Positions 24,289-34,042 of a DNA stretch of 34,046 nt are shown one piece after another (the first letter of the stretch is position 1; every line of letters starts with the position of its first letter). The stretch lies in NCBI GenBank assembly GCA_021811085.1, contig JAJZPQ010000037.1:1-34046 (forward strand), read 5' to 3'. Position numbers and translations under genes: made by a program. The notes beneath the pieces were generated by a model. The model ran no database searches. It saw nothing but the letters and a program-made list of their open reading frames with translations, and had not been told where the DNA came from. Origin of the DNA: Pseudomonadota bacterium (lineage in GTDB: Bacteria > Pseudomonadota > Gammaproteobacteria > Burkholderiales > SG8-39).

Positions 24289-25260
24289 ATGCCCAATATC
24301 CTGCTCATCAAGACGTCCTCGCTCGGCGACGTGGTGCACAATCTGCCGGTGGTGAGCGACATCCGCGCGCGTTTTCCGGGCGCGCGCATCGATTGGGTGG
24401 TGGAGGAAGGCTACCGCGACATCGTCGGCATGCATCCCGGCGTGCACCGCGCGATTCCGGTGGCGCTGCGGCGCTGGCGCGGCAATGTGCTCAAGCCGGC
24501 GCACTGGCGCGAATTCGGGCAGTTTCGCCATGCGCTCTCCGGCATGCGCTACGACTATGTCATCGACACCCAGGGTTTGATCAAGAGCGCGCTGCTGGCG
24601 CGGGCTGCCTCGGGCACGCGCCACGGTTATGCCGCAGCAAGCGCGCGCGAACCGCTGGCGGCGAGGTTTTATGACGTGACGCACGTGGTGGCGCGCGATC
24701 TGCATGCGGTTGTGCGCAACCGGCGCCTCGCCGCGCTGGCGCTGGACTATGCCTTGCCGGCCGTGCTCGACTACGGTATTGCCGCGCCGGCGGCGGCTGA
24801 GCCGACCGCAGGCAAGCCCTATTGCGTGTTGTTGCATGCGACCGGGCGCCCGGAGAAACTGTGGCCAGAGTCGGCGTGGGAGCGGCTCGGGAGCGAGCTC
24901 GCTCGGGAGGGCTATGCCTCGATTCTGCCTTGGGGCAATGCCGCAGAACGCGCCCGTAGCGAGCGCATCGCGCGTGCGCTGCCGAATGCGGTTGTGCCGC
25001 CCGCGCTCGACATCCGGGGCATCGTCGGCTTGCTTGCGGGCGCGCAGGCAGTGATCGGCGTCGATACCGGCCTGAGTCATCTCGCGGCTGCACTGGGATG
25101 TCCGGTCATTGCGCTTTACTGTGGCACGCCACCGCGGCTGTACGGCGTGTACACCGGTCGGGAAGGACAGGTGCGCAATCTGGGCGACACCGGTGTCGTG
25201 CCCGAGGTAGCCGAGGTGCTTGGCGCCTTGCATGAGATCGCGTGGAAAGACCGGGCATGA
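24289..25260 (+). CDS. waaC: LPS heptosyltransferase I WaaC
   Basis: This 323-residue GT9 enzyme adds the first L-glycero-D-manno-heptose from ADP-heptose to Kdo2-lipid A on the cytoplasmic face of the inner membrane. The N-terminal MPNILLIKTSSLGDVVHNLPVV-type sequence, the WVVEEGYRDIVGMHPGV block and the C-terminal VIGVDTGLSHLAAALGCP donor site are characteristic of WaaC rather than WaaF. Length agrees with E. coli WaaC (about 319). It is the first gene of a two-gene + operon; the next start overlaps its TGA. No strong ribosome-binding site precedes the ATG. Confidence 0.93.
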   Translation: MPNILLIKTSSLGDVVHNLPVVSDIRARFPGARIDWVVEEGYRDIVGMHPGVHRAIPVALRRWRGNVLKPAHWREFGQFRHALSGMRYDYVIDTQGLIKSALLARAASGTRHGYAAASAREPLAARFYDVTHVVARDLHAVVRNRRLAALALDYALPAVLDYGIAAPAAAEPTAGKPYCVLLHATGRPEKLWPESAWERLGSELAREGYASILPWGNAAERARSERIARALPNAVVPPALDIRGIVGLLAGAQAVIGVDTGLSHLAAALGCPVIALYCGTPPRLYGVYTGREGQVRNLGDTGVVPEVAEVLGALHEIAWKDRA

Positions 25261-26519
25261 TCTGGCGGCTCGGCTATCGGCTGTTGCTGTGGCTGCTGTT
25301 TCCCTGGGCTCTTCTGCACCTATGGTGGCGTGGACGGCGCCAGCCTGCCTACCGCGAGCACATCGCCGAGCGCTTCGGCTGGTACCGGGCCCGACCGGCG
25401 CGGCCGGTCATCTGGCTGCACGCGGTGTCGGTGGGCGAGACGCGCGCGGCCGAGCCGCTCGTGCGCGCGCTCGCCGCGCGCTATCCCGGGCATGAACTGC
25501 TGCTCACGCATATGACGCCCACCGGGCGCGAGACCGCGCAGCAGCTGTTCGGCGATGCGGCGACCATTGTCTATCTGCCCTACGACTATCACGGCGCGGT
25601 GGCGCGTTTTCTCGCGCGCTTCCAACCGCGCCTGGGCATCCTCATGGAAACCGAAATCTGGTTCAATCTGGTCGAAGCCTGCGCGCGGCAGCATGTGCCG
25701 CTGCTGCTCGCGAATGCGCGCCTGTCGGATAAATCGGCGCGCGGCTACGCGCGGGTGGCGCCGCTGACGCGCGCTGCGCTGGGCCGCCTGGCCGCGATCA
25801 GCGCCCAGACGCGCGAGGATGCGGCGCGCCTGGAGCGGCTCGGTGCGCGCGGCGTCGAGGTCGCAGGCAACCTCAAGTTCGACGTCGCGCTGGCGCCGCG
25901 ACTGCTCGAGCTCGGCGCCGAGCTGAAGCGGCGCATTGGCCCGCGTCCGGTATTGCTCGCCGCGAGCACGCGCGAGGGCGAAGAGGACCTGGTGCTCGAT
26001 GCGCTCGCGCACCTACGCGTCGAAGGGTTGTTGCTGCTGCTGGTGCCGCGACATCCGCAGCGCTTCGACGCGGTCGCGGCGCTGCTCGAAAAGCGCGGGC
26101 TCGCCTATGCGCGTCGCAGCGACAACCGGACCGTTCCGGCAGATTGCCGCGTCTTGCTGGGCGACAGCATGGGGGAAATGGCGGCTTACTACGCGGCCTG
26201 CGATCTGGCGTTCATCGGCGGCAGTCTGCTGCCTTATGGCGGACAGAACCTGATCGAGGCCTGCGCCGTGGGCCGGCCGCTGCTGTTCGGGCCGCATATG
26301 TACAACTTTGCCGAGGCCTCGCGCCTGGCTCTGGCTGACGGGGCCGCGCTCGAGGTCGCCGATGCGGTCATGCTGGGAGAGCGGGCGGGACGCCTGCTCG
26401 CGGACCCGGCGGCGCTCGCACGCATGTCGCAGGCGGCGCTCGCGTTCAGCCGCGCGCATCAGGGCGCGACTGCGCGCAATCTAGCTCTGTGCGAGCGTTT
26501 GCTTGAAAATCGAGGTTGA
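25257..26519 (+). CDS. waaA: 3-deoxy-D-manno-octulosonic acid (Kdo) transferase WaaA
   Basis: This 420-residue GT30 enzyme moves Kdo from CMP-Kdo to lipid IVA. It has an N-terminal membrane anchor (about 5-22, LLLWLLFPWALLHLWW), the family block WLHAVSVGETRAAEP with the catalytic Glu, HMTPTGRETAQQLFGD, METEIWFN, and the C-terminal GGSLLPYGGQNLIEACAVG with GPHMYNF. Start ATG 25257 overlaps the waaC stop (ATGA); a GTG five codons upstream is possible but less likely. A hairpin follows the stop by about 15 bp. Pairing with waaC places inner-core synthesis under one promoter. Confidence 0.95.
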   Translation: MIWRLGYRLLLWLLFPWALLHLWWRGRRQPAYREHIAERFGWYRARPARPVIWLHAVSVGETRAAEPLVRALAARYPGHELLLTHMTPTGRETAQQLFGDAATIVYLPYDYHGAVARFLARFQPRLGILMETEIWFNLVEACARQHVPLLLANARLSDKSARGYARVAPLTRAALGRLAAISAQTREDAARLERLGARGVEVAGNLKFDVALAPRLLELGAELKRRIGPRPVLLAASTREGEEDLVLDALAHLRVEGLLLLLVPRHPQRFDAVAALLEKRGLAYARRSDNRTVPADCRVLLGDSMGEMAAYYAACDLAFIGGSLLPYGGQNLIEACAVGRPLLFGPHMYNFAEASRLALADGAALEVADAVMLGERAGRLLADPAALARMSQAALAFSRAHQGATARNLALCERLLENRG

Positions 26520-26534
26520 GCATCGATTGGAGAG

Positions 26535-26558
26535 TATGCGGGGATTTATCCCCGCATA
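26535..26558. terminator. Bidirectional hairpin between waaA and tolC
   Basis: Perfect inverted repeat: arm TATGCGGGGA (26535-26544), loop TTTA, arm TCCCCGCATA (26549-26558). It lies in the 51-bp gap between two converging genes and can act in either direction. There is no T-tract on either side, so it would be a non-canonical or RNA-stabilising terminator. Confidence 0.6.
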
Positions 26559-26570
26559 GGTAATGCGAGC

Positions 26571-27899
26571 CTAGTTGGTGCCGAGCAGGCGGTTGACCGT
26601 TTCCAGGTCTGCCTCGGTCAGCGTACCCGCTGCGGCCTTGAGCTTGAGCCCGTTCACCAGGGTGTCGTAGCGCGCCTTCGCGAGGTCGCGCATGGTCGAG
26701 AACACCTGCTGCTGCGCGTTGAGCACGTCTATATTGATGCGCACGCCGACCTCGTAACCCAGCTTGTTCGAATCGAGCGCGCTTTGGCTGGAAACGAGCG
26801 CCTGCTCCAGCGCGCGCACTTGCGCCATGCCGTTGGTGACGCCGAGGTAGGCCTGGCGCACCGCCAGCGCGGCGCTGCGGCGCGCGTTCTCCAGATCCTG
26901 GCGCGCCTTCTCCTCGTTCGCTATGGCCTGACGCACCAGCGAGTTGACGCCGCCGCCTGCATACAGCGGAATGGCAAGCTGCAGGCCGATGGTGCGGCTG
27001 GTGCTGTCGGTGCCCATGCTCACGGTGCCGATCGTGCTGATGCTGGCGGAATTCTTGCCGTAGCTGCCCACCATGTTGAGTGTCGGATAGTGCCCGGCGC
27101 GGGCACGCTCGATTTCGCGGGCCGCGATTTCCAGCGTAGCCTGCTGCACGCGCACGGCGAAATTCTGGTCTTCGGCGCCGGCTACCCATTGCTCCATCGC
27201 ATTGGGCTGGGGCGGGCTGAGCACGGTCGAGGGTTTGAGCGGGGCCAGCCCTTCCGGGAGTTTGCCTATGATCTGCTGCAGCGCGCGCTTCTTGATCTCG
27301 ATGTCGCTTTGGGCGGCGATTTCCTGGCTGACGGCCAGGTCGAAACGCGCCTGAGCCTCGTGCGTGTCGGTGATGGTGGCGGTGCCGACCTCGAAGTTGC
27401 GCTTGGCCTGCGCCAGTTGTTCGGAAATGGCGGCCTTCTGCGCCTGGATGAAAGCCAGCGTATCTTGCGACGCCAGCACATCGAAATATGCCTGGGCCAC
27501 GCGCACGATCAGGTCCTGTGCCGCCTGTCCGAACACGGCTTCCGCCTGGGCTACCTTGAAACCGGCTTCCTTGTACGCCATGATGCTTTGCCAATTGAAC
27601 AAGGGCTGCGTCAGCGACACGCCGTAGCCGTTGGTGTTGCCATCGCGGCTGGAAGGCGGCGCCACGCCGCGGAAGTCGATGTCCACGTTGTTCATCTGGG
27701 TGAAGCCGGTGGCGCCTATGGTCGGCAGCAACTGGGCCAGCCCCTGGGGCAGGTTCTCGCGGCCCGCATCGCGCGCCGCCCGCGCCGAAGCATAGACCGG
27801 GTCGTTGGCGCGCGCCTCGCGGTAGGTCTGCAGCAGGTCTGCGGCGGCGAGCGGCTGGCTGAACGCAACTATGGCGAGGAATATCGCGTGTCGTTTCAT
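26571..27899 (-). CDS. tolC: TolC family outer membrane efflux/secretion channel
   Basis: This 442-residue protein starts with a cleavable signal peptide (MKRHAIFLAIVAFSQPLAAA, cleavage near residue 20). The mature part has the two repeated TolC-type helical halves: ARANDPVYASARAARD and LAQLLPTIGATGFTQMN in the first, RAGHYPTLNMVGSYG and LQLAIPLYAGGGVNSLVRQA in the second. This fits a type I secretion outer membrane channel, trimeric, with a beta-barrel in the outer membrane and a helical tunnel in the periplasm. It is last of three genes on this strand and begins 7 bp after the rhodanese stop. The export partner is not encoded nearby. Confidence 0.93.
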   Translation of the reverse strand: MKRHAIFLAIVAFSQPLAAADLLQTYREARANDPVYASARAARDAGRENLPQGLAQLLPTIGATGFTQMNNVDIDFRGVAPPSSRDGNTNGYGVSLTQPLFNWQSIMAYKEAGFKVAQAEAVFGQAAQDLIVRVAQAYFDVLASQDTLAFIQAQKAAISEQLAQAKRNFEVGTATITDTHEAQARFDLAVSQEIAAQSDIEIKKRALQQIIGKLPEGLAPLKPSTVLSPPQPNAMEQWVAGAEDQNFAVRVQQATLEIAAREIERARAGHYPTLNMVGSYGKNSASISTIGTVSMGTDSTSRTIGLQLAIPLYAGGGVNSLVRQAIANEEKARQDLENARRSAALAVRQAYLGVTNGMAQVRALEQALVSSQSALDSNKLGYEVGVRINIDVLNAQQQVFSTMRDLAKARYDTLVNGLKLKAAAGTLTEADLETVNRLLGTN

Positions 27900-27906
27900 G
27901 TCGGGC

Positions 27907-28230
27907 TCAATATCTGGGCATGGTGGGTTCGACCTGGTCGGCCCAGGCGTTCACCCCGCCCTTCAGGTTATACAAATTGGAGAAGCCGTTGCGCTCCAGA
28001 AACAGGCCCACCTGGTAGCTGCGCACGCCGTGATGGCAGATCACCACCGTCTCGGTCTCCGGATCGAGGTCCTGCACGCGTGCGGGAATGGTGTTTATCG
28101 GTGCCAGCATCGATCCTTCGATGCGGCAGGTGCGGTATTCCCAGGGTTCGCGCACGTCCAGCAGCACCGGCGGCTTACGCCCGCTATCGGTGAGCCATTG
28201 CTGCAGCGCCTGCGGCGTGATTTGCGTCAT
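27907..28230 (-). CDS. Single-domain rhodanese-like protein
   Basis: This 107-residue protein covers one rhodanese domain. LLDVREPWEY (23-32) is the conserved CH2-type motif. The active-site loop is VVICHHGVRS with Cys65, which carries a persulfide in sulfurtransferases. The end LYNLKGGVNAWADQVEPTMPRY is typical of small cytoplasmic GlpE/PspE-like members; no signal peptide is present. The physiological sulfur acceptor is unknown. It sits 2 bp after the methyltransferase-like gene and 7 bp before tolC, so all three are probably one transcript. This order is common in betaproteobacteria to my knowledge. Confidence 0.92.
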   Translation of the reverse strand: MTQITPQALQQWLTDSGRKPPVLLDVREPWEYRTCRIEGSMLAPINTIPARVQDLDPETETVVICHHGVRSYQVGLFLERNGFSNLYNLKGGVNAWADQVEPTMPRY

Positions 28231-28232
28231 GG

Positions 28233-28895
28233 TCAGAAGCTGAAGCGCTCACCCGCGAGCGCGTTCGTGAGCGGTGCGATGCTCGTTTCGAGAAAATCGA
28301 TGGAGCTGTAGCTGCCCTCGCCGGTGCAGGTGACCAGGCGCGCGGCCATCACTGGCGGCTCGCCGACAACGGCGAACAGGCGCCCGCCGGGCTTCAATTG
28401 CTGCAGCAGCTGTTGCGGCAGCGCCGGCGTCGAGCCGGTCAGCACGATGACGTCATAAGGCGCGTGCTTGGTCCACCCGAGCGCGGCGTCGCCGAGCTCC
28501 AGCGTCACATTGGCCACGCCGGCACGGCGCAGGTTGGACTCGGCCAGGGCTTTGAGTTCCGGCTGGATTTCCACGCTGTAGACATGCTGTGCCAGACGTG
28601 CAAGCAGCGCCGTGAAGTAGCCGGAGCCGGTGCCGACTTCCAGTACCTGATCGGTCGCCTTGAGCGACAGCTCCTGCATTACGCGCGCCTCCAGCTTCGG
28701 CGGCCACATGTGCTCGCCCTGGCCGATCGGGATTTCGAGGTCGGAGAATGCGAGCATGCGGTAGGCGGCGGGGACGAAGTCTTCGCGCTTGACCGCGTAC
28801 AGCAGGTCCAGCACGTCCTGGTCCAGCACTTCCCACGGACGGATTTGATGCTCGATCATGTTCCAACGGGCTTGTTCGACGTTCATTGTGGACAT
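28233..28895 (-). CDS. Protein-L-isoaspartate O-methyltransferase-like protein
   Basis: This 220-residue SAM enzyme has motif I VLEVGTGSGYFTALLARL (84-101), YSVEIQPEL, and motif VIVLTGSTPALP, and follows the PCMT fold. In place of the usual substrate-site segment GQTxSxPy it has IGQGEHMWPPKLEAR (57-71), so canonical repair of isoaspartyl residues is doubtful. The frame is open to 28934; ATG 28895 or ATG 28886 (MNVEQARWNM, as in relatives) is likely, neither with a clear ribosome-binding site. A CRP-type palindrome is centred about 72 bp upstream. It is the first gene of the PCMT-rhodanese-tolC unit. Confidence 0.85.
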   Translation of the reverse strand: MSTMNVEQARWNMIEHQIRPWEVLDQDVLDLLYAVKREDFVPAAYRMLAFSDLEIPIGQGEHMWPPKLEARVMQELSLKATDQVLEVGTGSGYFTALLARLAQHVYSVEIQPELKALAESNLRRAGVANVTLELGDAALGWTKHAPYDVIVLTGSTPALPQQLLQQLKPGGRLFAVVGEPPVMAARLVTCTGEGSYSSIDFLETSIAPLTNALAGERFSF

Positions 28896-28959
28896 GGCAG
28901 ATCGGCTCGCGCAGGTAGTTTGACGGAGGGGCATTTTAGCATCGTTTGCACGGCTTCCT

Positions 28960-28975
28960 TGTGACCCTTGTCACA
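28960..28975. promoter_or_regulatory. CRP-type palindrome TGTGA-N6-TCACA
   Basis: The sequence TGTGACCCTTGTCACA is a perfect palindrome in its half-sites and matches the core CRP/Vfr recognition pattern exactly. It lies in the divergent intergenic region, 64 bp upstream of the PCMT-like start and about 80 bp before the TPP aptamer, so it could control either side. Whether the host has a CRP that reads it is not visible here. Confidence 0.5.
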
Positions 28976-29052
28976 TAGCCAGGGCCGGCGCGCGCGATGG
29001 TCCAGGCAGGCGCGGATTGCAAAGCGGGGGCGATTGCGGTACCTTCCCTGTC

Positions 29053-29150
29053 TGACGTTAGGGGTCCTGCGCGCGGGTTTGAAAGCTGCGGCGCGGGTGA
29101 GAGAGTCCCTTAGAACCTGATGCGGATAATGCCGCCGCAGGGAAGCGTGA
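29053..29150 (+). ncRNA. TPP riboswitch (Thi box) of thiC
   Basis: The aptamer shows the conserved blocks in order: TTAGGGGTCC at 29059-29068, a long P3 stem region with GCGCGGG, GGTGAGAGAGTCCC at 29096-29109, then ACCTGATGCGGATAATGCC at 29115-29133 and GCAGGGAAG closing the P1/P4 side. These are the bases that bind the pyrimidine and pyrophosphate parts of thiamine pyrophosphate. It sits about 50 bases before the thiC start, so binding of TPP probably blocks translation or causes early termination; the ribosome-binding site is within reach of the following stretch. It explains most of the 28896-29197 gap. Confidence 0.95.
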
Positions 29151-29184
29151 GCAGACCTCCCTCCTGCCTTCGCCCCTGCGGTCA

Positions 29185-31111
<1,927 letters not shown>

Positions 31112-31125
31112 GCGTTTTCCTGGCG

Positions 31126-31161
31126 CGACAGCAACGGCGCGTTCCCGCGCCGTTGCTGTCG
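31126..31161 (+). terminator. Perfect 16-bp hairpin after thiC
   Basis: Arms CGACAGCAACGGCGCG (31126-31141) and CGCGCCGTTGCTGTCG (31146-31161) are exact reverse complements around the loop TTCC. It starts 15 bp after the thiC stop. There is no T-tract behind it, so it is either a T-less terminator or a 3'-end stabilising structure. Confidence 0.7.
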
Positions 31162-31237
31162 GCCGCGCGCGAGCGGTGATGCGAATTTAGGAAGCAAAAA
31201 ATTTCTGCTCCGATGCATTTGCGGCGCCGGCAGCGCT

Positions 31238-31243
31238 TACAAT
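31238..31243 (+). promoter_or_regulatory. Candidate -10 box for uppP
   Basis: TACAAT matches five of six consensus bases and ends seven bases before the GTG start of uppP. A transcript from it would begin at or next to the start codon. No convincing -35 is seen. Confidence 0.35.
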
Positions 31244-31250
31244 CCAGCCC

Positions 31251-32075
31251 GTGGACCAAATCATACTCATCAAAGCGCTGATACTCGGGGTGGTCGAAGG
31301 CCTCACCGAATTCCTGCCGGTATCCAGCACCGGCCATCTGATCCTCGCCGGCGACCTGCTGCATTTCAACGACGAGAAGGGCAAGCTGTTCGAGATCGTG
31401 ATCCAGTGCGGCGCGATCCTCGCGGTGTGCTGGGAGTACCGGGCCAAGATAAGCGCGGTGATCGCCGGCCTGGGCTCGGAGCGCGCGGCGCAGCGCTTCG
31501 CCCTCAACCTGGTGATCGCCTTCATTCCGGCTGCGGTGCTCGGCCTCGCGTTCGCCAACGCGATCAAGGCGCAGCTGTTCCAGCCGCTGCCGGTCGCGTT
31601 GGCATTCATCATCGGCGGCGTTGTCATCCTGTGGGCGGAGCGGCGCAAGCACACGGTGCGCATCCAGGAGGTGGAGGACTTGCGCTGGACCGACGCGCTC
31701 AAACTGGGCTTCGCCCAGGCGTTCGCGTTGATCCCGGGAACCTCGCGTTCCGGTGCGACCATCATCGGCGGCTTGTTCTTCGGCCTGTCGCGCAAGGCGG
31801 CGACCGAGTTCTCGTTTTTTCTGGCGATCCCGACGCTGTTCGCCGCATCGGGCTACGAGCTGTACAAGGAGCGCGCGCTGCTTTCGTTTGACGACTGGGG
31901 CATGTGGGCCGTGGGGTTTGTCGCTGCCTTCGTGTCCGCGTTCCTATGCGTGCGCTGGCTGCTGCGCTACATCTCGCATCACGATTTCACGCCTTTCGCC
32001 TGGTACCGCATCGCATTCGGGCTGGTGGTGCTGGGCACCGCCTACTCCGGCATGGTGGACTGGACCGCGCATTAA
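31251..32075 (+). CDS. uppP: Undecaprenyl-diphosphatase UppP (BacA)
   Basis: This 274-residue integral membrane phosphatase removes a phosphate from undecaprenyl pyrophosphate so that the carrier can be reused for peptidoglycan and O-antigen. The two active-site motifs are present: E16[13 protein letters not shown] with E16 and E20, and PGTSRSG at 162-168. Seven to eight hydrophobic helices and the length (E. coli 273) agree. It starts at GTG 31251, with no Shine-Dalgarno before it. It is separated from thiC by a hairpin, so it is probably its own transcript. Its job links it to the Wzx/WaaL pathway earlier in the window, although the product is a general housekeeping enzyme. Confidence 0.96.
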   Translation: MDQIILIKALILGVVEGLTEFLPVSSTGHLILAGDLLHFNDEKGKLFEIVIQCGAILAVCWEYRAKISAVIAGLGSERAAQRFALNLVIAFIPAAVLGLAFANAIKAQLFQPLPVALAFIIGGVVILWAERRKHTVRIQEVEDLRWTDALKLGFAQAFALIPGTSRSGATIIGGLFFGLSRKAATEFSFFLAIPTLFAASGYELYKERALLSFDDWGMWAVGFVAAFVSAFLCVRWLLRYISHHDFTPFAWYRIAFGLVVLGTAYSGMVDWTAH

Positions 32076-32120
32076 TTGCTTGGATCCCGGCCGCCGCCGG
32101 GGGGCAAGGCTGCGCCCGCG

Positions 32121-33722
32121 CTAGAACGCTGCAACCGAGCCGTCGGAGCGCGGGTCGGCGCCGCCTTCGAGCACGCCGTTCGCATGGCGCACGACCGCGC
32201 CGGCATGGCCCATGGTCTCGTCCCAGTCCTGCAGTACATCCACCTCGTGGCCGTAGCGCCTGAGCTGCTCGATTACGCCGGACGGGAAACGCGCTTCCAG
32301 CTTGAGCGTGTCGCTCACCTGTCCCCAGGTGCGGCCGAGCAGCCAGCGCGGCGCGCTCACCGCCGCCTGCGGATTCATGCCGAAGCAGGCATAGCGCGTG
32401 AATACCGCGCTCTGGCTCTGCGGCTGGCCGTCGCCGCCCATGTTGCCGTAGACCATGCTGCGGCCGTCGTCGAACAGCGCCAGCGCCGGGTTGAGCGTGT
32501 GAAACGGTTTGCGCATCGGCCGCAGCGCATTCAGCGCCCGCTCGTCGAGCGAGAAGCTGCAGCCGCGGTTCTGCCAGACGATGCCGCTGTCTTTCAATAC
32601 CACGCCGCTGCCGTACTCGTGATACGTGCTTTGAATGAACGTTACCGCGCGCCCCTCAGCGTCGATTACGCCCATCCACACCGTATCGCCCGGGCCTTTG
32701 CCTGCGCCCCAGGGTGCAGCCCGCCTGCGGTCGATGTTGGCCGCAAGCGCGCGCACATGCTCGGGTTCGAGGAAGCTTTGCGCATCGACCGTCATGTAGG
32801 CCGGATCGGTGATGCAGCGATCGCGGATCGCGAAAGCCTGCTTCGTGGCTTCCACGCACAGGTGCACGTAATCCGCGCCCGCAGGATCGAGCTTGCCGAC
32901 TTCGAGCACGTCGAGAATGCCGAGTATCAACAGCGACACCAGCCCTTGCGTCGGCGGCGTCATGTTATACAGCCTGCCCAGAGAGTGCTTCAGCGCCAGC
33001 GGCGTGCGCCATTGCGCCTGATGCTCGCGCAGATCAGGGAGCGCGAGCGGACTGCCGGCCGCCGCAAGGTCACGCGCGAGCGATGCGGCCAATTCGCCGC
33101 GGTAGAAGTCGTCCAGCCCCGCCTGGGCCAGTTGCCGCAAAGTGCTGCCCAGGCGCGGCTGCAGGAACAGGCTGCCGATAGCAGGCGGCGCCCCGTCGAC
33201 CAGATAAGTTGCGTCGAAGCCATGCACGCCTTTGAGGCCGGCGAGCTTGGCCGCCGTGGTCGCGTTCTGGCTGCGTGTGACGGCGATGCCGTTCTCGGCG
33301 TAATGGATCGCATCGGCGAACAGACGGGTCAGCGGCAGCTTGCCGCCGAGTTCCTTGCTGCTGAATTCGTAGGCAGCCTGCCAGCCGGAAATCGTCCCGG
33401 CCACGGTGCTGGCCGCCACACCGCCGCGAAACGGGATGCTCTGGCTAATCCCGCGCTCGGCGTACCAGGGGATGGAGGCGGCTGCCGCGGCGGCGCCGCA
33501 AGCGTCGATGGCGCGCGGCGCCTGTCCGGGTACGTGGACCAGCCAGAACGCGTCGCCGCCGATGGAATTCATGTGCGGATAGACCACGGCGATGTTCGCC
33601 GCGGCGGCGATCATGGCCTCGATCGCATTGCCGCCTTCGCGCAGCACGGCGAGAGCGGCCTGCGCCGCGAGCGCATGCGGCGCGACAGCCATGCCGCGCG
33701 TGCCTCGGATTGAGTTGAGCAT
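32121..33722 (-). CDS. Gamma-glutamyltransferase-like Ntn hydrolase, cytoplasmic subgroup
   Basis: This 533-residue protein follows the gamma-glutamyltransferase fold. It is expected to cleave itself before Thr347 (GDTVWMGVIDAEGRAV), giving a large subunit and a small catalytic one of about 187 residues. Other blocks are NSIGGDAFWLV, FRGGVAASTVAGTISGWQ, YGSGVVLKDSGIVWQNR and GNMGGDGQPQSQ. The last resembles the YwrD/HpxW-type amidohydrolase branch more than periplasmic Ggt (PGSPGG). No signal peptide is present, consistent with a cytoplasmic amidohydrolase. The frame extends to 33761, but ATG 33722 has GGAA six bases upstream and a matching family N-terminus. The substrate is unknown. Confidence 0.87.
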   Translation of the reverse strand: MLNSIRGTRGMAVAPHALAAQAALAVLREGGNAIEAMIAAAANIAVVYPHMNSIGGDAFWLVHVPGQAPRAIDACGAAAAAASIPWYAERGISQSIPFRGGVAASTVAGTISGWQAAYEFSSKELGGKLPLTRLFADAIHYAENGIAVTRSQNATTAAKLAGLKGVHGFDATYLVDGAPPAIGSLFLQPRLGSTLRQLAQAGLDDFYRGELAASLARDLAAAGSPLALPDLREHQAQWRTPLALKHSLGRLYNMTPPTQGLVSLLILGILDVLEVGKLDPAGADYVHLCVEATKQAFAIRDRCITDPAYMTVDAQSFLEPEHVRALAANIDRRRAAPWGAGKGPGDTVWMGVIDAEGRAVTFIQSTYHEYGSGVVLKDSGIVWQNRGCSFSLDERALNALRPMRKPFHTLNPALALFDDGRSMVYGNMGGDGQPQSQSAVFTRYACFGMNPQAAVSAPRWLLGRTWGQVSDTLKLEARFPSGVIEQLRRYGHEVDVLQDWDETMGHAGAVVRHANGVLEGGADPRSDGSVAAF

Positions 33723-33775
33723 GGGGTTCCAGGAAAAGGAAGGGGTTGAATATAAGCGCACCAGCTTCGGAAATA

Positions 33776-33781
33776 AGTATA
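33776..33781 (-). promoter_or_regulatory. Candidate -10 box for the Ntn hydrolase gene
   Basis: TATACT on the minus strand, 54 bp before ATG 33722. The -35 region is not convincing. It is a weak pattern match in the gap between the hydrolase gene and the unrecognised frame at the right edge. Confidence 0.25.
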
Positions 33782-33808
33782 CCCGAGAGACATACGCTCA
33801 TCACATGC

Positions 33809-34042
33809 TTATGCCGCAGCGGCCACGTTTCTGCCAACGTGGCTGCTCAGTCGCTGAGACATGTCGCGCCTCACCTGATTGAAGTCGATCGCGGATACCT
33901 CGCGCGGACGCGCGAGCGGGACGCGGCCGTCGTATTCGATGCGTCCCGGCCCGGCGGTCACCTCGGCGACGACGCTCTCAAGAACGTACCTATAAGTAAT
34001 TGAGTAAGAATGAGTAATTTTAAGCGCCTCAGCGGGAACCAG
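33809..34042 (-). pseudogene. Unrecognised reading frame at the right edge, probably a broken or truncated gene
   Basis: On the minus strand a frame of 77 codons runs from just inside a TAG (34045-34043) to TAA (33811-33809). From about codon 23 it has the window's coding signature, with G or C at nearly every third position (EVTAGPGRIEYDGRVPLARP, then REVSAIDFNQVRRDMSQRL). The upstream 22 codons are AT-rich and contain no start. The first possible starts are GTG at codon 28 (50 residues) and ATG at codon 61. It looks like the C-terminal end of a protein whose beginning has been lost, shifted, or interrupted close to the window edge. I do not recognise the family. The opposite-strand frame here is probably a shadow. 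Confidence 0.4.

Noticed and set aside
31176-31205. Weak hairpin GGA-GCA / TGC-TCC before uppP
   Set aside because: Only six paired bases with a bulge and an AT-rich loop; not distinguishable from chance.
32076-33713. Long + strand open frame of 545 codons opposite the Ntn hydrolase gene
   Set aside because: Composition is Arg/Ala/His-rich without motifs, while the minus strand shows the complete gamma-glutamyltransferase pattern.
33746-34003. + strand frame of 85 codons at the right edge
   Set aside because: The minus strand frame over the same bases has the stronger third-position G/C pattern; this one is likely a shadow.
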